A DNA stretch of 64,000 nucleotides from Lunularia cruciata (GCA_948567375.1 OX419758.1:68577001-68641000), one strand, 5' to 3'; positions 12,441 through 25,144 are shown, counted from the first letter of the stretch. Notes: a model not told the origin generated them from the sequence alone. A program made the numbers and translations.

Positions 12441-12803
12441 CATATATCTTAAAAGAATTTGCTATTTATATATATTACATCTATAATTTGAGTTATTTTC
12501 AAAATTTATTCCTATAATAGATTTTCATCATATTAATATTAATTACATCAAATTTTATTTTTAGTTTGTAATATCATCAATTGATGAGATCCTTGAATTT
12601 AATAATTAAATGGGAAATAAAAATAATTTATTGAAGGAAAAATAAAGATGTTTTGCAAATTATACCATTTTTTATCTTAATAAATATTTTTTTTATGTAA
12701 AGCAAGTATAATGTTTAAGATCATTATGTAACATAAGTTTTTTTAAATAAATTAGGGTGGTAATGTACCAAGCTTGATATATATGATCATTTAGAAAAAA
12801 GAC
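12441..12803. other. AT-rich spacer
   Basis: Very AT-rich sequence with no ORF or recognised repeat, ending at the left terminus of a family I element. Confidence 0.6.
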
Positions 12804-13250
12804 TGTCACGCCATTTGTAGTGTTGCATCTAGACTGCTCGGACATTGGAGTTGCAGTGATAGTAATTAGAGGTATTTCAGTAGTTTCCCATAGACTACTT
12901 TTTGATGGTCAGATTTTGTGTTTGAAGTACTGACTTCCTAGTGGAGCCCACCGTCACTTTGCACCGTTTGCATCTTCGAGTGTGCCGTCAGCGGGACCGT
13001 TAGGGTTTCAAACCTAGCTCAAGTCAAAGGGTATACTTTTGAATTGTAGCTCTAGAGAGCTCACTTCTCTGATGTTGAGTCTTCGAGTTCTTGGCTATGG
13101 TGGACAGGGGCCGGTGAGCGTCACCTAGATTCTTATAGCTAGAGTAAGTGTGGCTTGACTATAATCAGTGCCCAATTATTGGCAGTTTATATAATGAAAA
13201 ATCAAGTACTGATTTGAGTTGAGTTGAGTTGATTTGAGAGTGGTAAATTA
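12804..13250 (+). repeat. Family I terminal repeat block B (c1)
   Basis: About 447 bp matching the B blocks at 21111-21560, 41620-42138, 51269-51717, 52162-52610 and 61537-61985. It begins TGTCACGCCATTTGTAG and ends in a degenerate form of the CAATCTGATTA end. Many substitutions relative to E2 mark it as old. Confidence 0.85.
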
Positions 13251-13431
13251 CATCAAAAAAGTGAAGTCAAGGGGAAATTGTGTGCAAGAATTGAGAGTGT
13301 TTGTGTTATCTCCAAGATTCGCTGATCGTTTGTAGCTTGATCGGAGCTCAGGGTTTCCCTAGTGTGCAGAAGCTTGTTCAATTGATACAGATTTGGTAGC
13401 AAGATAGACGGTGTGTGGAAGCGTTGGTCTG

Positions 13432-14120
13432 TGAGCCGGCCTGTCTCTCACTCAAGATGAACCTCTAATTACTATTATGGTAGCGCACCATGGACTAAGA
13501 AGGCAAGGAACCCCAACTCCAACATACTCCTCCAAGGCTAACACTCCAAGACTCAAGACATTGCTCACTAGAGAACTCAATGAGAGAGAGATAGTTGCAA
13601 ATGAAAGGATGATGAGTACCTCCTCATCCCTTGTTTATATACTTATGAAATAGTTACGTACCAAAGTTACTAATTACCATAGTAACTAAGTTACTAGACT
13701 AAAAGTCAAGTAAAGTCAAAAAGTAGAAAGGAATATCCATTCACATGGGCATATTCCCCTAAGCATGTGGTCTTATCTTGACCCAACCACTAAGTCAAGG
13801 ATTCCTTCACACGGGCTATCCTTGGACTAAAGAAGAATCCAAAACAAAAAGGCTTGCGGGCCCAAGAGTTCTCAACTCTTTTCTCAAAGCCAAACACCTA
13901 GGAATAATACCAAGTCAACACACTAAAATCCAAAATAGTGATGCTCATCTTTTCTACTTCCTCTAAAGTAAGGTCCCCTCTATCTTAGCTATGACTAAAT
14001 TTAGCTAACCATGACTAATATAAAACCATCCTTTATCTCTATATAAATAATATCTCTTAAGTACTTGTAATGCCAAGCTAAATATCACAATACCACACAC
14101 ATGCACAAATGGGTATTACA
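13432..14120 (+). mobile_element. Solo LTR, family III (689 bp)
   Basis: It starts TGAGCCGGCC and ends GGGTATTACA, interrupting family I leader sequence: the leader reads GCGTTGG on the left and GGCCAAATTTTG on the right, contiguous in E1 near 42310. A second near-identical copy lies at 23592-24280, and truncated minus copies at 22330-22433 and 29020-29545. No internal region or coding sequence is associated, so these are solo LTRs. The target duplication is not clean. Confidence 0.8.
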
Positions 14121-14762
14121 GGCCAAATTTTGGGCATAGAGAAATAATTTTTGAGTAATGGTTGTGATTTTTGAGCTCAAGAGGTGAAAGCATGATCAAT
14201 TTGTTGTGAGTTGGGCTCAAAAAGTGAAATTGAAGGTGGAGTTTGGAACCCACTCTCGTGAATTTGTGCTTTGGAGAAACCCATTTTTTCAATTTGGCTT
14301 GAGTGAAGAGTTAGGAAAGGATTTTTTGGCATCAGAATTTTGCTAGAGTTTACGTCAGATTTTGGCCAGATTTTGAGGAGTTTTGCAAGTTTGGATGAGT
14401 TTTGCCAGATTTAGAGGAGGTTCAAAGTGGCAAGAAGAAAGGCCTTATTTGGCATTTAAAGGCTTTGAGGCATAGGGCTGTGGACTATGAGAGGCTACAA
14501 ATGCCTAGAAGGGCCAGCTTGTTGGCGTGAGGCTAGCTAGTTTAGAGTAGATCTTGGTCATTGTTTGGCAAAATTTGCCCATCCTACTAGGTTGTGCACA
14601 ATAGAGTTTGACCTCTAGATCTCTTGTTCCTAGACTGGTGCCCTAGCCAATTGGTCCACCTTCACTTCTTGTCCCAGTGACTGGCCCACTATTATCTATA
14701 CACTTGTAGCTTTGGCTAGGAGAGGCAATTTGATCCCATTCTTGGTGATCTTGGTAGCTTAG

Positions 14763-14830
14763 TGTGGTACCCACATTTTTTTGTTTTTTTTGAGATAAAG
14801 AAGAAGAAGTGTATAGAGAAGTCGGATTGC
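14763..14830 (+). repeat. 5' LTR remnant of the family II element
   Basis: The first 68 bases match the start of the 3' LTR at 17930 almost base for base (TGTGGTACCC, a T-rich run, AAAGAAGAAGAAGTGTATAG, then GAGAAGTCGGATTG). After this the sequence jumps into an acidic coding segment, marking a deletion breakpoint. Confidence 0.85.
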
Positions 14831-14833
14831 ACA

Positions 14834-17800
14834 TGGAAGAAGGTTCCCCATCTCATGGAAACTAGTTTGTCAGAAGATGAGGACGAATCCAAAGACTCAT
14901 CATCTTTGTCCTCAGATGAATCCAAAGATGAAGTCCAAGTCAATTACTTGGAATGCTACGAGGTGGATGTTGAAGATGAAGATCCATATGACCTTGCCTT
15001 GGGTGAACCTCACTTGGAGGAAGGGGGTTTGATGGCAGCTCACCTCGGGTTGAGCTGAGTAAGTTGTGTTGAAGGAGCCATCAACCCTGATGACTGTCAA
15101 GATGTTGTTTTGACTGAAGGAAAAAATTTAAAAATTTTGAAGACAGTCACTTTGGAGGAGTTGGCAAGATACACTACACTGTTTATAGAATTCCAGGATG
15201 TATTTGCCTAGTCTATTGGTCAAATACCGGGTATTCCACAAGAATTTGGAGAACACTGGATTGATCTGGTTGAAGGTGCAGTTCCGGTTTGGCAGAGACA
15301 ATACCGCCTGAACCCGAAGTACTCCCTTTTGGTGAAAGATGAAATCAACAAGTACTTAGGGGCCAGAATCATCTTCCCTATCTTAAGTAGTGAATGGGTC
15401 TCCCTCATTGTCATTGTCCTGAAGAAGAAAACAAGGAAGATCAGAGTGTGCCATGACTTTCGTAAGTTGAACGTAGTCACAAGGAAGGATCATCATCCCT
15501 TGCCTTTTACCAATACAATTCTAGACCAAGTAGCTGGTCACCCTTGTTATATTTTTCTTGATGGATTCTCAAGGTACAATCAAATATCCATCCGAGAAGA
15601 GGACAAGGATAAAACTACATTCACAACTGTTTGGGGCACTTTTGCTTACAATCAAATGCCCTTTGGGTTGTGTAATGCTTCCGCTACTTTCCAGCAGATG
15701 ATGAATTCAATCTTCAAGGATTTCTTGTGCAAATTTGTGGAAGTATTTATTGATGATTTTTGTGTATTTGGGCAAAGAGATGTACATTTGGATTACCTTC
15801 GCCAAACTTTTGAAAGGTGTCATTTTGCCGGATTGTCATTACACTTGGAGAAATGCTTCTTTGCAATGAAGGAGAGAATTCTTCTAGGGCATCGGGCGTC
15901 AAGCTGAGGTATTGAAGTCGATGTCGAGAAGGTTAAAGTAATCACAACTTTGGAATCCCCGAAGAACATTTGGGAGCTGAGAGCCTTCTTGGGACATGTT
16001 GGATACTACAGACGCTTCAAGTCAAACTATGCGGTGCTTGTTGCACCCCTTATAAAGCTTTTGAAGAAATCCAAAGACTACCTGTGGGAAGAAAATCAAG
16101 AAGAAGCTTTCCAGGTGTTGAAGAAGAAACTGGTTGAAGCACCAGTTATGAAGGCCCTGAATTGGGACGTCCCTTTTCATGTATATGTGGACACTTCATC
16201 CATGGCCATTGGCATTTTCTTAAGTTAGAAGGACAAGAAGAAGAAGGACTACCCGGTGTATTATGCCAACCAACAACTTTCAGTTTCTAAAAAGAACTAT
16301 TCAACAATTGAAAGAGAAGCACTCGGAATGGTGTATGCTTGCAAGAAATTTTGCCACTACCTGCTAAGATACAAGTTTGTCTTCTATGTTGACCATTATG
16401 CATTGCAACATTTGGTCAAGAAGGCAGATTTGTTTGGGCAAATTGCAAGATGGATCTTGTTGTTACAAGAATTCACATATACTGTACAAGTAAGGAAGGG
16501 AGCTTTGCATTCAAATGTGGACTTCATGTTTAGGTTAGAAACTCAAGACCAAGAGTGGGAAATTGATGATTGCTTCCCTGATGAAGAGTTATATCAATTA
16601 ACAACAATGCAAAGTACGAGGTATGTAGTAGAATATCATTATCTGCATACTCTCCATCGTCTTGAAGGATGGACCCCAAGCAGAGGGCAGTCTTTCCTTG
16701 GGAAATAGGGCCATATTAGCTCAAACAAAACATTCTATTGAAGATGAGCAAAGATGAAGTACTTCGGCAATGCTTGGAGTCATACAAAGTCGGAGGCGTA
16801 ATTGAGTCTTTACACTCTGAAGCATTGGGAAGACACTATGGTCTGAAGAATACTATAAAGAAGATTCTTTCTGCAAGGTATTGGTGGCCTATGATGTACA
16901 AAGACACGCATGCTTATATCCAAAGCTGTGATGCTTGTCAGAGAATGGGGAAGCTAACGACTACTTCTCAATTGCCTTTGAGACCAATTTTGCCATTGGC
17001 TCCATTTGAGAAATGGGGAATTAATTTTGTGAGTCCCATTCAACCAGTGACTCAAGTCACAAGGAAGCGATACATTTTGGTTTGCACTGACTATGCTACC
17101 AAGATGGTCAAAGCTGAAGCAACTCACAGAGATGATGCCAAAATCATGGCAGAATTTTTCTTTTGAAACATCATCTCCCGATTAGGGTGTCCTCTGGAAT
17201 TGGTCAGTGACTGAGAGACACATTTTTTGAACTTTGTGATGGTGGCATTAACCAAGTACTTTCAGATTAAACATCGAAAGATGACTCCTTATAACCCAAA
17301 AGCAAATAGCTTAATAGAAAAGGCAAATGGGTTACTTTGCAAAATTTTGAATAAGGTGACTTATGCCTATGACTGGGATACAAAATTACCAGCCATGTTA
17401 TGGGCATATCAAATGACAAAAAAGATTACAACCAAACAGACTCCATACTTCTTGACATATGGCTTGCATCCCATACTACCAATTGAATTTGAAGTACCGA
17501 CATATTGGATTCTTTGCGAAGAACGATTGTCGGAGGAAGAAAGCCAGGATCTTCGGATCCATCAACTAATGTGGTTAGAAGAGAAAAGAGACAATGCAAT
17601 GCAAACCACGAAGGAAGTACAAGAGCAGAGGAAAGTCAGGCACAATAAGCATATCAAGCTTGTGGCTGTGCGCAAAGGAGATTTGGTTTTGTTATACGAC
17701 AATCGCCGAATATTTTTCCAAGCAAATTGCATTTGAGATGGATGGGGCCTTATCAAGTTCTTCATCTGTATGAAAATGGGTCCATTCAACTTGCAAACTT

Positions 17801-17840
17801 GGAAGGTAATCCTTTTGCCACTTGAGTAAACAGGTGGAGA
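14834..17840 (+). pseudogene. Family II gypsy pol remnant (RT, RNase H, integrase)
   Basis: After an acidic segment (14834-15058) a Ty3/gypsy pol is recognisable. RT spans about 15230-15900, with GFSRYNQI, MPFGLCNASATFQ and the catalytic FIDD box (VFIDDFCVFG). A connection and RNase H follow at 15950-16560 (YVDTS, EREALGMVYA). The integrase zinc finger lies near 16830-16950 (CDACQRMGK), then a DDE core with an early acidic site near 17030 (GINFVSP) and the glutamate-bearing NSLIEKANGL stretch near 17305. The frame is broken at 15905 (TGA), 16226 (TAG), 17164 (TGA) and near 17210 (TGA), plus a shift near 16710. Most stops sit where CGA or CAG is expected. Gag and protease are missing. Confidence 0.85.
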
Positions 17841-17916
17841 GTTCAAAGATATTGGACCATAGACTCGGAAGTTTTTAAGACACCCAAAGTCTATGTTTGT
17901 GGGGATGCTCACATTT

Positions 17917-17929
17917 GAGGAAGGGGGTA
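17917..17929 (+). promoter_or_regulatory. Polypurine tract of the family II element
   Basis: GAGGAAGGGGGTA immediately precedes the TGTGGTACCC start of the 3' LTR, the expected position of a plus-strand primer for reverse transcription. It fixes the left boundary of the LTR independently of repeat comparison. Confidence 0.8.
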
Positions 17930-19033
17930 TGTGGTACCCAAATTTTTTTTGTTTTTTTGAAATAAAGAAGAAGAAGTGTATAGAGAAGTCGGATTGTGCT
18001 TGTATGGCCAAGGAAGGCAAAGAAAAGAGTCTTCAGGATGAAACCCGAGGTAACGTGGCTTTGGGTCATAAGGCAAAGTACTTGGAATTGCCCTGTCAGT
18101 ATACAACCCGAAGTAAGAAGTCTTCATATTGGAGGGTGCTCAACCCGAGGTGAGGACAATGTAACAACTTTCCTTTGGGGCGAGAAATTCAAGAAGGGAC
18201 CGTTCAAAAACTGGCAGTCATACGCGTGAAGGACACTTGACAGTGATAGGAGCATGCAAGAGGTGTGATTTCTTGGTAGAAACTCAAATTAAAGAGAGAT
18301 GAAGAAGGCATGACTCTATAAAATTCAGGCTAAAGACAAAGGGATGACAAGAAATTTGCCTTCACTGTTGAGAAGTCGTCTTGTAGGAGATCGTGGGAAG
18401 GGAAGTAGAGTCAAAGATGCGTTGGTGTGTAGAGGATAATTTGAGAAGCTAATCCAAGAGATAGTGAGGAAGAAAGAAAGATGGGAGGAGGGAAGAAGAA
18501 CTCCAAATTCACAATGAGAAATCATGCAATTTGGAGGTTAGATGTGATTGCAAGAATTGAAGTCTTGAGCCGACTTCGGATCACATCTTGCCGTGGAACT
18601 GGAATGTGAGCTTTCTAGGATTCATGACTGAGATAATTGAAAGTAGATGTCTTGATGGCCCTAAGGAAGAGGGGAAGAGAGCAAATCTAGCTTGCTGGAT
18701 AGAGTCAGATTGGAGATTAGTACTCAAAAGAGAGGCAAAGTCAGTCTACAGTGAAGTGCCATTTTTGGGAGAGCTTGAATCATCACAATCAAGATTGTTT
18801 GGAAAGAATTGAAGGTGTTGTGATTAAGGAGTGTTACTTCATGACAAGACTTCGAATTAATGCTTGTTACCCTCATCTGGGTGTGGTTTCTACCTAAGAG
18901 ATTCAAGAAGAACTCAAGAAGAACTACATTATTACTATTTGCTTCATATTTGGACAATTCTGACTTGTATCTCTACGGGAACAAACTTTACTTACCCGAT
19001 TACTGCAAAAGTGATATTTGCCGGGTTGTCACA
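17930..19033 (+). repeat. Family II 3' LTR, internally deleted (1104 bp)
   Basis: 17930-18740 follows the first 850 bp of the complete LTR at 24353-28148 (minus). The next part follows its last 290 bp, so roughly 2.7 kb has been deleted from the middle. The retained part includes a TATA box (TATAAAA, 18317-18323) and a fragment of the LTR-borne ORF (NWNVSFLGFMTEIIESRCLD, about 18597-18656). The end is GTTGTCACA at 19033. Confidence 0.82.
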
Positions 19034-19038
19034 CTTAG

Positions 19039-21110
19039 GACATAGATATGAAATTCTCTTATGTCAAATGCCAAATGGTGGCAGAGTTAGTCCCATGTTG
19101 CTTTATGAGATGGAGGATTTTTGTTCAAATTTCTTGTAAGTAGACCCCCTCCATTCTATACTTCCTATTTATGCACTACGTTTGAGTGAGGTGCCTTGAC
19201 TTTTGAGTGTTGGTGCTTTGGTGTGCTCTTGGTAGTGAGGCTGGAGGGAAGACCAATTAGACTACCCTTGTTTCTCTCCGGTGAGGCAGGAAGTGATGAC
19301 CTATAGAACATGAGAGTGCATGTTGTGATGGCAAGTTATAGGTCACCCTTTCCCCTAGTGTAGTTATCTCAATTAGAGTTACATTAGTGGGTAGTGTTCC
19401 ATGGGTATTGGCACTTGGTGGTGCTCAGTTGGTGTTGTCACTTGGTGGAGTACTTGTTGTTTGCGGTTTGCGGTTGCAGTTTGTGGTTCTAGTTTGCGGT
19501 TGTAGTTGCGGTTACTTTGTCACGATGGAGTTCTTTGGGGATTCTAGAGGAGCTAGCCTTGTAGTATGCAATGGGTTTAATCAGAGTGGCACTAGTCTTA
19601 GCCTATATCTCGGGTCCCATTGAGAGAGGAGATTGACTCTGAGTTGGAGTTTGACACAAGAGCTAATTTAATTGAGAGTGCAGTTTGTGTGTTTGCACCG
19701 TTGTTGTGGGATATGGACAAGATTTATGGGGCCTCCAAAGGCCTTAGGCATTACTGTAGTACAGTGGGCACCATTGAGTTGGATGACTTCATCTAGCAGT
19801 TTGATGGTTGGTATGATTTGCAGTAGATGTGGAACCCGACATCTTCATGGCATGGAAGGGGCTATTTCAGCATTTGGAAGGTCCGTTAATGGATGACTAC
19901 CATGAGTTAGGAGAGCTCATTTGGAGGAGATAGTTATGGAGACAATATTGGTCTCCAAACTATATCTCCATCACTTCAGGCTTAGTTGCCAGAAATAGAT
20001 TGGCTGTACCCATGAGTTCTAGCTTGAGTAGTGTTGGTGGAGCTAGTGGAGGTGCACTAGCTGGAGACAATGCTACCACAAGTGGAGGTACCGCTGTAGG
20101 AGGTGGTGTGGTACCGGGGTTTAACCCCATGGTAGAATTCTTCCAATGTTTGAGACAAAACTACTAGGGAGTGCGGATTGCCAAGCTAAGGAGCTTGCAA
20201 GAGTTCCAATGGAAGGCTGGAGAGAGCCTACGGAAGGCATACACTCACATGAAGCGGCTGATCAGTTTCACTCAGGGAGTTATTGAGGCCCAAGCAGTCC
20301 AATTTTGGTATGAGATACTGGATAGGGAGTTACGACATAGAGTTTGATGTTATGTTGTTACAGGTTCCTTTGCCCGCTTTGGCAATAGTCTTTGGTTTGG
20401 CTAAGTGTATTGAGCTTAACATGGTGGAGGATAGGTAGTGACATCTAGATTTGGTAGGGAGACCTCATCCACAACTAGTACTTCTTCTAGAGTGCAGCAG
20501 AGTGCACCACACCCAATTGGTTTTTGAGGGCAGGGTGGATAGCCTAGATCCTATGGAGCAAGTGGAGTGCCTTCTATACTTAGAACCTTACCTTCATTTT
20601 TGGGTCAACAACAACCAGTGAGTAGTGGTGTTGCTTGTTGGACTTGTGGTAGACCTCACCATAAGAGAGAGTGTACTCAAGGCAGCGGACCAAATACCTC
20701 TGGTGCATCACAACCAGCATAGAGGCAGTGTGAGCATTGCCATAGATTTGGTCACTCTAGTGACTGGTGCTTTAACCTACACTCGGAGTTACAGAGTGGT
20801 AGAGTTGCTATGGCAGGTAGTAGAGGAGATCTAGTTCATGGAGGACGTGGTGGTAGAGGATCTACACCTAATAGAGGTGCAATACCTACCTTTACTTCTA
20901 ATACAAGTATGGCTACTTGGATTGAGCAGTTAGAGCACAAATTGGCTAGTATGGCCATTGCTCAGAGGAGATCAGATTTGAGTGCTGAGGCTTCCACCTC
21001 ATATGCTGGTGATAGAGATGCTTTGGACTTCATGTGCGGAGTAGCACAAGTGGATGCATTTGCAATAATGACTAGGAGTGCAGTTTGTGCTGCAGAGCCT
21101 AGAGGAGCAT
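19039..21110 (+). pseudogene. Family I leader and decayed gag (c1)
   Basis: The leader resumes after the family II insertion. Gag starts at the position equivalent to the E2 ATG, near 19711, and ends at 21110. Peptides of E2 gag are recognisable in shifting frames: the GGASGGALAGD serine/glycine linker, the matrix-like RSLQEFQ region, a CWTCG-type zinc knuckle near 20635 and a CEHCH-type one near 20730. Several stops and small indels abolish coding. It supports the gag structure of the family but not the methyltransferase, because it stops before the protease. Confidence 0.75.
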
Positions 21111-22329
21111 TGTCACGCCATTTGTAGAGTCACATCTAGATTACTCGGATACTACAGTTCTAGTGATAGTAATAAGAGTTATTTCAGCAATTTCTCAAAG
21201 ACTACTTTCCGACGGTCAGATTTTGTTTTTGGGGTACTAACTTCACAGTGTGGCCCATTGTCAATTTGCACCATTTGCACCGTCAAGTGTGCCATCAGCA
21301 AAACCGTTAGGGTTCAAACCTAGCTCAAGTCCAAGGGATATACTTTTGAAGTGCAGCTCTAGAGAGCTCACTTCTCTGATATTGAGCCTTTGAGTTCCTG
21401 GCTATGGTGGACAGAGGCTGTTGAGTGTAACTTGGATTCTATTAGCTAGAGTGGATATGGCTTGACTCTAATCAATGTCTAGTTGTTGGCAATTTATAGA
21501 GTGACAGATCAAGTACTGATCTGAGCTGAGTGTATTTGAGAGTTGTAAACAATCTGATTACATCCAAATTTGGAAGAGTTTTGCCAGATTTTGGAGGAGG
21601 TTTGAAGTTGCAAGAAGAAAGGCCTCATTTGGTTGAATTTTGGCATTTCTAGGCTATGGGCTATGAGAGGCAACAAATGCCTAGAAGGGCCAGCAAGCCA
21701 GCTTGCTAGCATGAGGCTAGCTAGTTTAGAGTAGATCTTGGTCATTGGTTGGAAAAATCTGCCCATCCTGCTAGATTATGCGTAATAGGGTTTGACCCCT
21801 AGATCTCTTGTTCCTAGATTGGTGCTCTAGCGAACTGGTCTACCTTCACTTGTTGTCCTAGTGACTGTGCCACTATTATCTATACACTTGTAGCTTTGGC
21901 TAGAGGCAATTTGATCCCATTCTTGGTGATCTTGGTAGCTTAGGACTTAGATATAAACTTCTCTTATGTCAAATGCCAAAGAGTCAGTCTCGTGTTGTTT
22001 TATGAGATGGAGGGTTTTCATTTAGATTTCTTGTGATTGGACCCCTTCCATTCTCTACTTCCTGTTTGTGCACCATGTTTGTGTGAGGTGCCTTGACTTT
22101 TGTGCATTGGTGCTCTTGTGTGCTCTTGGTAGTGAGGCTGGAGTGATGACCAGTCAGACTATCTTTGTTTCTCTTTGGTGAGGTAGGAAGTGATGACATG
22201 TAGACCGTGAGAGTGCATGTTGTGATGGTAGGCTACAAGTAGCTCTTTCCCCTAGTGTAGTTATCTTAGTTAGAGTTACATTAGTGGGTGGTGCTTAGTT
22301 GGTATTGGCACTTGGGATGGTGTTGGCAC
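21111..22329 (+). mobile_element. Family I copy c2: block B and leader only
   Basis: Block B begins exactly at 21111 with TGTCACGCC and ends at 21560 (CTGATTA). Family I leader follows with a deletion near 21565 and continues to about 22329, where it is joined to a truncated family III LTR. The 5' neighbour is c1 gag, cut within the codons after GAGGAGCAT. c2 is either an element inserted into c1 gag, or the second unit of a tandem produced by recombination between family I elements. Confidence 0.75.
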
Positions 22330-22433
22330 TTGGAGGAGTATGATGGAGTTGGGGTTCCTTGCCTTCTTAGTCCATGGTGCACTATCATAAAAGCCATAAG
22401 AGGTTCATCCTGAGTGAGAGACAGGCCAGCTCA
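22330..22433 (-). repeat. Truncated family III LTR start
   Basis: On the minus strand it begins TGAGCTGGCCTGTCTC at 22433 and follows the family III LTR for about 100 bp before meeting c2 leader. Only the 5' sixth of the LTR is left. Confidence 0.75.
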
Positions 22434-23587
22434 CATACGTCTACAACTTCTCCCTCTCTACTAATAACCCCTCCCAATACATCTTCACCTCATCTTCCAA
22501 CTCAACCTTCAATGCTTCTTTCTCCTTCACACTTTGTCTAAGGTGTTCTTCCATTCCTTGTACTAACCCACACAATTTCTCTTCTTCTCTCTCACATAGC
22601 TAACTCCCTTTTCCCAGCCTAATCTTTTTTTGCCGCACTTGCCTTCAAGCTCTCCAACTCTTGTCCCATAACAACAGGCATAGACTTCACATGGATAACT
22701 TCCACTTGCATATCATGCACTTTTGCCCTCAAGGCTTCAATCTTCACCAGCTACTCCTTCCAATCTTCTTCTTGCTTCAACATGGCTTTGCCTATCTTCA
22801 CAAAGTCTTTTGTTAAGCTCTCAGTTTCCTTCCTCCTCAACTCTACATCAGCCCAAATTTATACCAATTCATGCTCTCCACAACTCAACTTTCTTCTTAA
22901 CTCTGAGTTTTCATCACTCATATATTGCACTACTGCCAATTCATCTTTCACTCCTGAGTGATCTCTCTTCAATTCTTCTCTCTTCTTTTGTAGTTGCAAT
23001 AGCAAAGGACAAACTATCTATGACAAGTACTCCATCCCATCAAAGACTTGTAAGCTCTCAGATGGCTTAGGTTCAGCTCCTCTCACTTCTTCTACTTGAG
23101 GTCTACTCCGTAGTCTAATCTTCTAACTCTCAAGGGTACTTCATCTGAGCTTTCTCCCTCCTCCATTACCGGGCTTACATTACTTGCTTCTGCCTGGTAT
23201 GCGCATAATGTTCATCCCTACTTTGGATGTGTTGGATATACTACTATTCCTCCTCATCTGCAGTCTATTGTAAATCTAGATGAAAATGTGACATCATCTT
23301 TCTTTGCTTAGTCTCCTTCATCAGTTTCAGTCCAAAGTAGAAATAGGCAGCAAATGGCACCAAATAGTGAGAAGCATATCCATTCCTCCAACACCACACC
23401 ATCTGTTGTGTTCTTTGGTGAAAGCACTTTTGCACAATTCATTGGTGCAAAAAATCTAGTGGAAGAAGACCACATGATGCTTCATTACATACATTGTACA
23501 ATTGGGCTTGAAGTGTGCTATCATTGCCCCAACGATGCTTCACTTGACTAGGTCCCGATAGTTATCCACTTTGTAGCCGTTTTTTGT
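22434..23587 (-). pseudogene. Old family II LTR (II-b), coding part of LTR-borne ORF
   Basis: This is a diverged minus-strand version of the LTR-borne ORF found intact in layout at 25145-27544. The coiled-coil region lies at about 22440-23150, and at 23170-23580 there is a stretch matching the FHPDLRKDVDAEE / GLNLLNAVERNN / WAKCFHGRM part. Many stops are present. It is continued at 24281-24352 and 28149-29019 beyond two later insertions. Confidence 0.7.
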
Positions 23588-23591
23588 GCTA

Positions 23592-24280
23592 TGAGCCGGC
23601 CTATCTCTCACTCAAGATGAACCTCTGATGGTTATTATAGTAGCATACCATGGACTAAGAAGTCAAGGAACCCCAACTCCATCATACTTCTCCAAGGCTA
23701 ACACTCCAAGACTCAAGACATTGCTCACTAGAGAACTCAATGAGAGAGAGATAGTTGCAAATAAAAGGATGATGAGTACTTCCTCACCTCTTGTTTATAT
23801 ACTTGTGAAATAGTTATGCACTAAAGTTAATATTTACTATAGTAACTCAAGTAACTAGGCTAAAGTCAAGTAAAGTCAAAAAGTATAAAGGACTATCTAT
23901 CCACATGGGCATATTCCATTAAGCATGTGATCTTATCTTGACCCAACCACTAAGTCAAGGATTCATTCACATGGGCTATCCTTGGACTAAAGAAGAATCC
24001 AAAACAAAAAGGCTTGCGGGCCTAAGAGTTCTCAACTCTTCTCTCAAAGCCAAACACCTAGGAATAATACCAAGTCAACATACTAGAATCCAAAATAATG
24101 GTGCTCATCTTTTCTATTTCCTCTAAAGTAAAATCCCCTCTATCTTAGCTATGACTAACTTTAGCTAATCATGACTAATATTGAACCATCCTTTATCTTT
24201 ATATAAATGATATCTCTCAAGTACTTGTAATACCAAGCTAAATATCATTATACCACGCAAATGCACAAATAGGTGTTATA
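23592..24280 (+). mobile_element. Solo LTR, family III (689 bp) inserted in old family II LTR
   Basis: It is nearly identical to 13432-14120 along its length. The flanks are GTGCT(A) on the left and GTGCA on the right, an imperfect 5-bp target duplication. It interrupts the decayed family II ORF region, which resumes on the other side. Confidence 0.82.
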
Positions 24281-25144
24281 GTGCATAGCACCATGAAAGA
24301 ATTTCAAGTTTCATTTGTCTCTTCTATAGACTCTCCTTTCCTGAGAAATGTTTGTAACAACCCGGCAAATATCACTTTTGCGGTAATTTGGTAAGTAAAG
24401 TTTGTTCCCGTAGAGATACTATTTAGAATTGGTCAAAAACAAAGCAAAGTAATAATTCTAGTTTTTCTTGGTTGTGTCTTTAATCTCTCAGGTAGAAACC
24501 ACACCTAGAAGAGAGTAACAAGCATTGACTCGCCGTCTTGTCATGAAGTAACACTCCTTAATCACAAAATTTTCAATTCTTTCCAAACAATCTTGATTGT
24601 GATGATTCAAGCTCTTCCAAAAACGGCACTTCATTGCAAAACAACTTTGCCTCAGAATTGTGTTCTACCCTTCCACTAAAGGCACAACTTCCTTGATCAA
24701 AATTTGCTTCACATCAACTTTGCACTGCACTCACAAATGCAAGATACTACAAACACTACAATTCCTCTTAGATCTGTCAAGGCATTGCTTCAATTGCACT
24801 TCACTCAGGATCAAACACATAGAGTAAAGATCAAGGCTGCAAATCCAGCATCCAACAACACACTGACTTACACTTCAAATTTCTCCACACACTCACAATT
24901 ACAAACACAAAGTTGATACTCAGAATCAAGCTCAAGCGACAAGCACTGCTTCACAACACTTTGCTTTATTTATTCTCAGAAAGTATGAGCACTGAACAAC
25001 AATTTCCTACAAATGCCACTCTTAAATAGTGAAGCAATAGACAGTTCTAACAAAAATATCATTTCCTTACAACTCTACAAACCTATAGATCCAAAAGGAC
25101 AATGCACATCTTCATATCTGCCTCTTCAAATCTCAATTTTATTT

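Larger units (their letters stand above)
14763..19033 (+). mobile_element. Ty3/gypsy family II element with 5-bp target duplications, internally deleted
   Basis: The element starts TGTGGTACCC and ends GTTGTCACA and is bracketed by identical 5-bp duplications CTTAG (14758-14762 and 19034-19038) in family I leader DNA. Without the insertion the leader reads continuously, as at 42700-42730 in E1. Only the first 68 bp of the 5' LTR remain, joined directly to a late gag/pol region. A decayed pol follows, then a polypurine tract and a shortened 3' LTR. The internal deletions arose after insertion, since the outer ends and duplications are intact. Confidence 0.88.
12804..21110 (+). mobile_element. 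Old Ty3/gypsy family I copy c1, truncated and hosting insertions
   Basis: A family I terminal repeat (block B) begins with TGTCACGCC at 12804 and runs to about 13250. The family I 5' leader follows, interrupted at 13432-14120 by a solo family III LTR and at 14763-19033 by a family II element, then resumes at 19039 and passes into a decayed gag up to 21110. There the copy ends abruptly, directly at the start of another block B. Pol, methyltransferase and the 3' end of this copy are not in the window. Frequent stops and indels make it much older than E1 and E2. Confidence 0.8.

Noticed and set aside
18588-18812. Separate small gene at 18588-18812
   Set aside because: It is a fragment of the LTR-borne ORF left in the shortened family II 3' LTR.
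17930-19033. Envelope-like third ORF after family II pol
   Set aside because: The sequence follows the polypurine tract and starts with the same TGTGGTACCC as the 5' end, so it is LTR; no signal peptide or membrane segment is visible.
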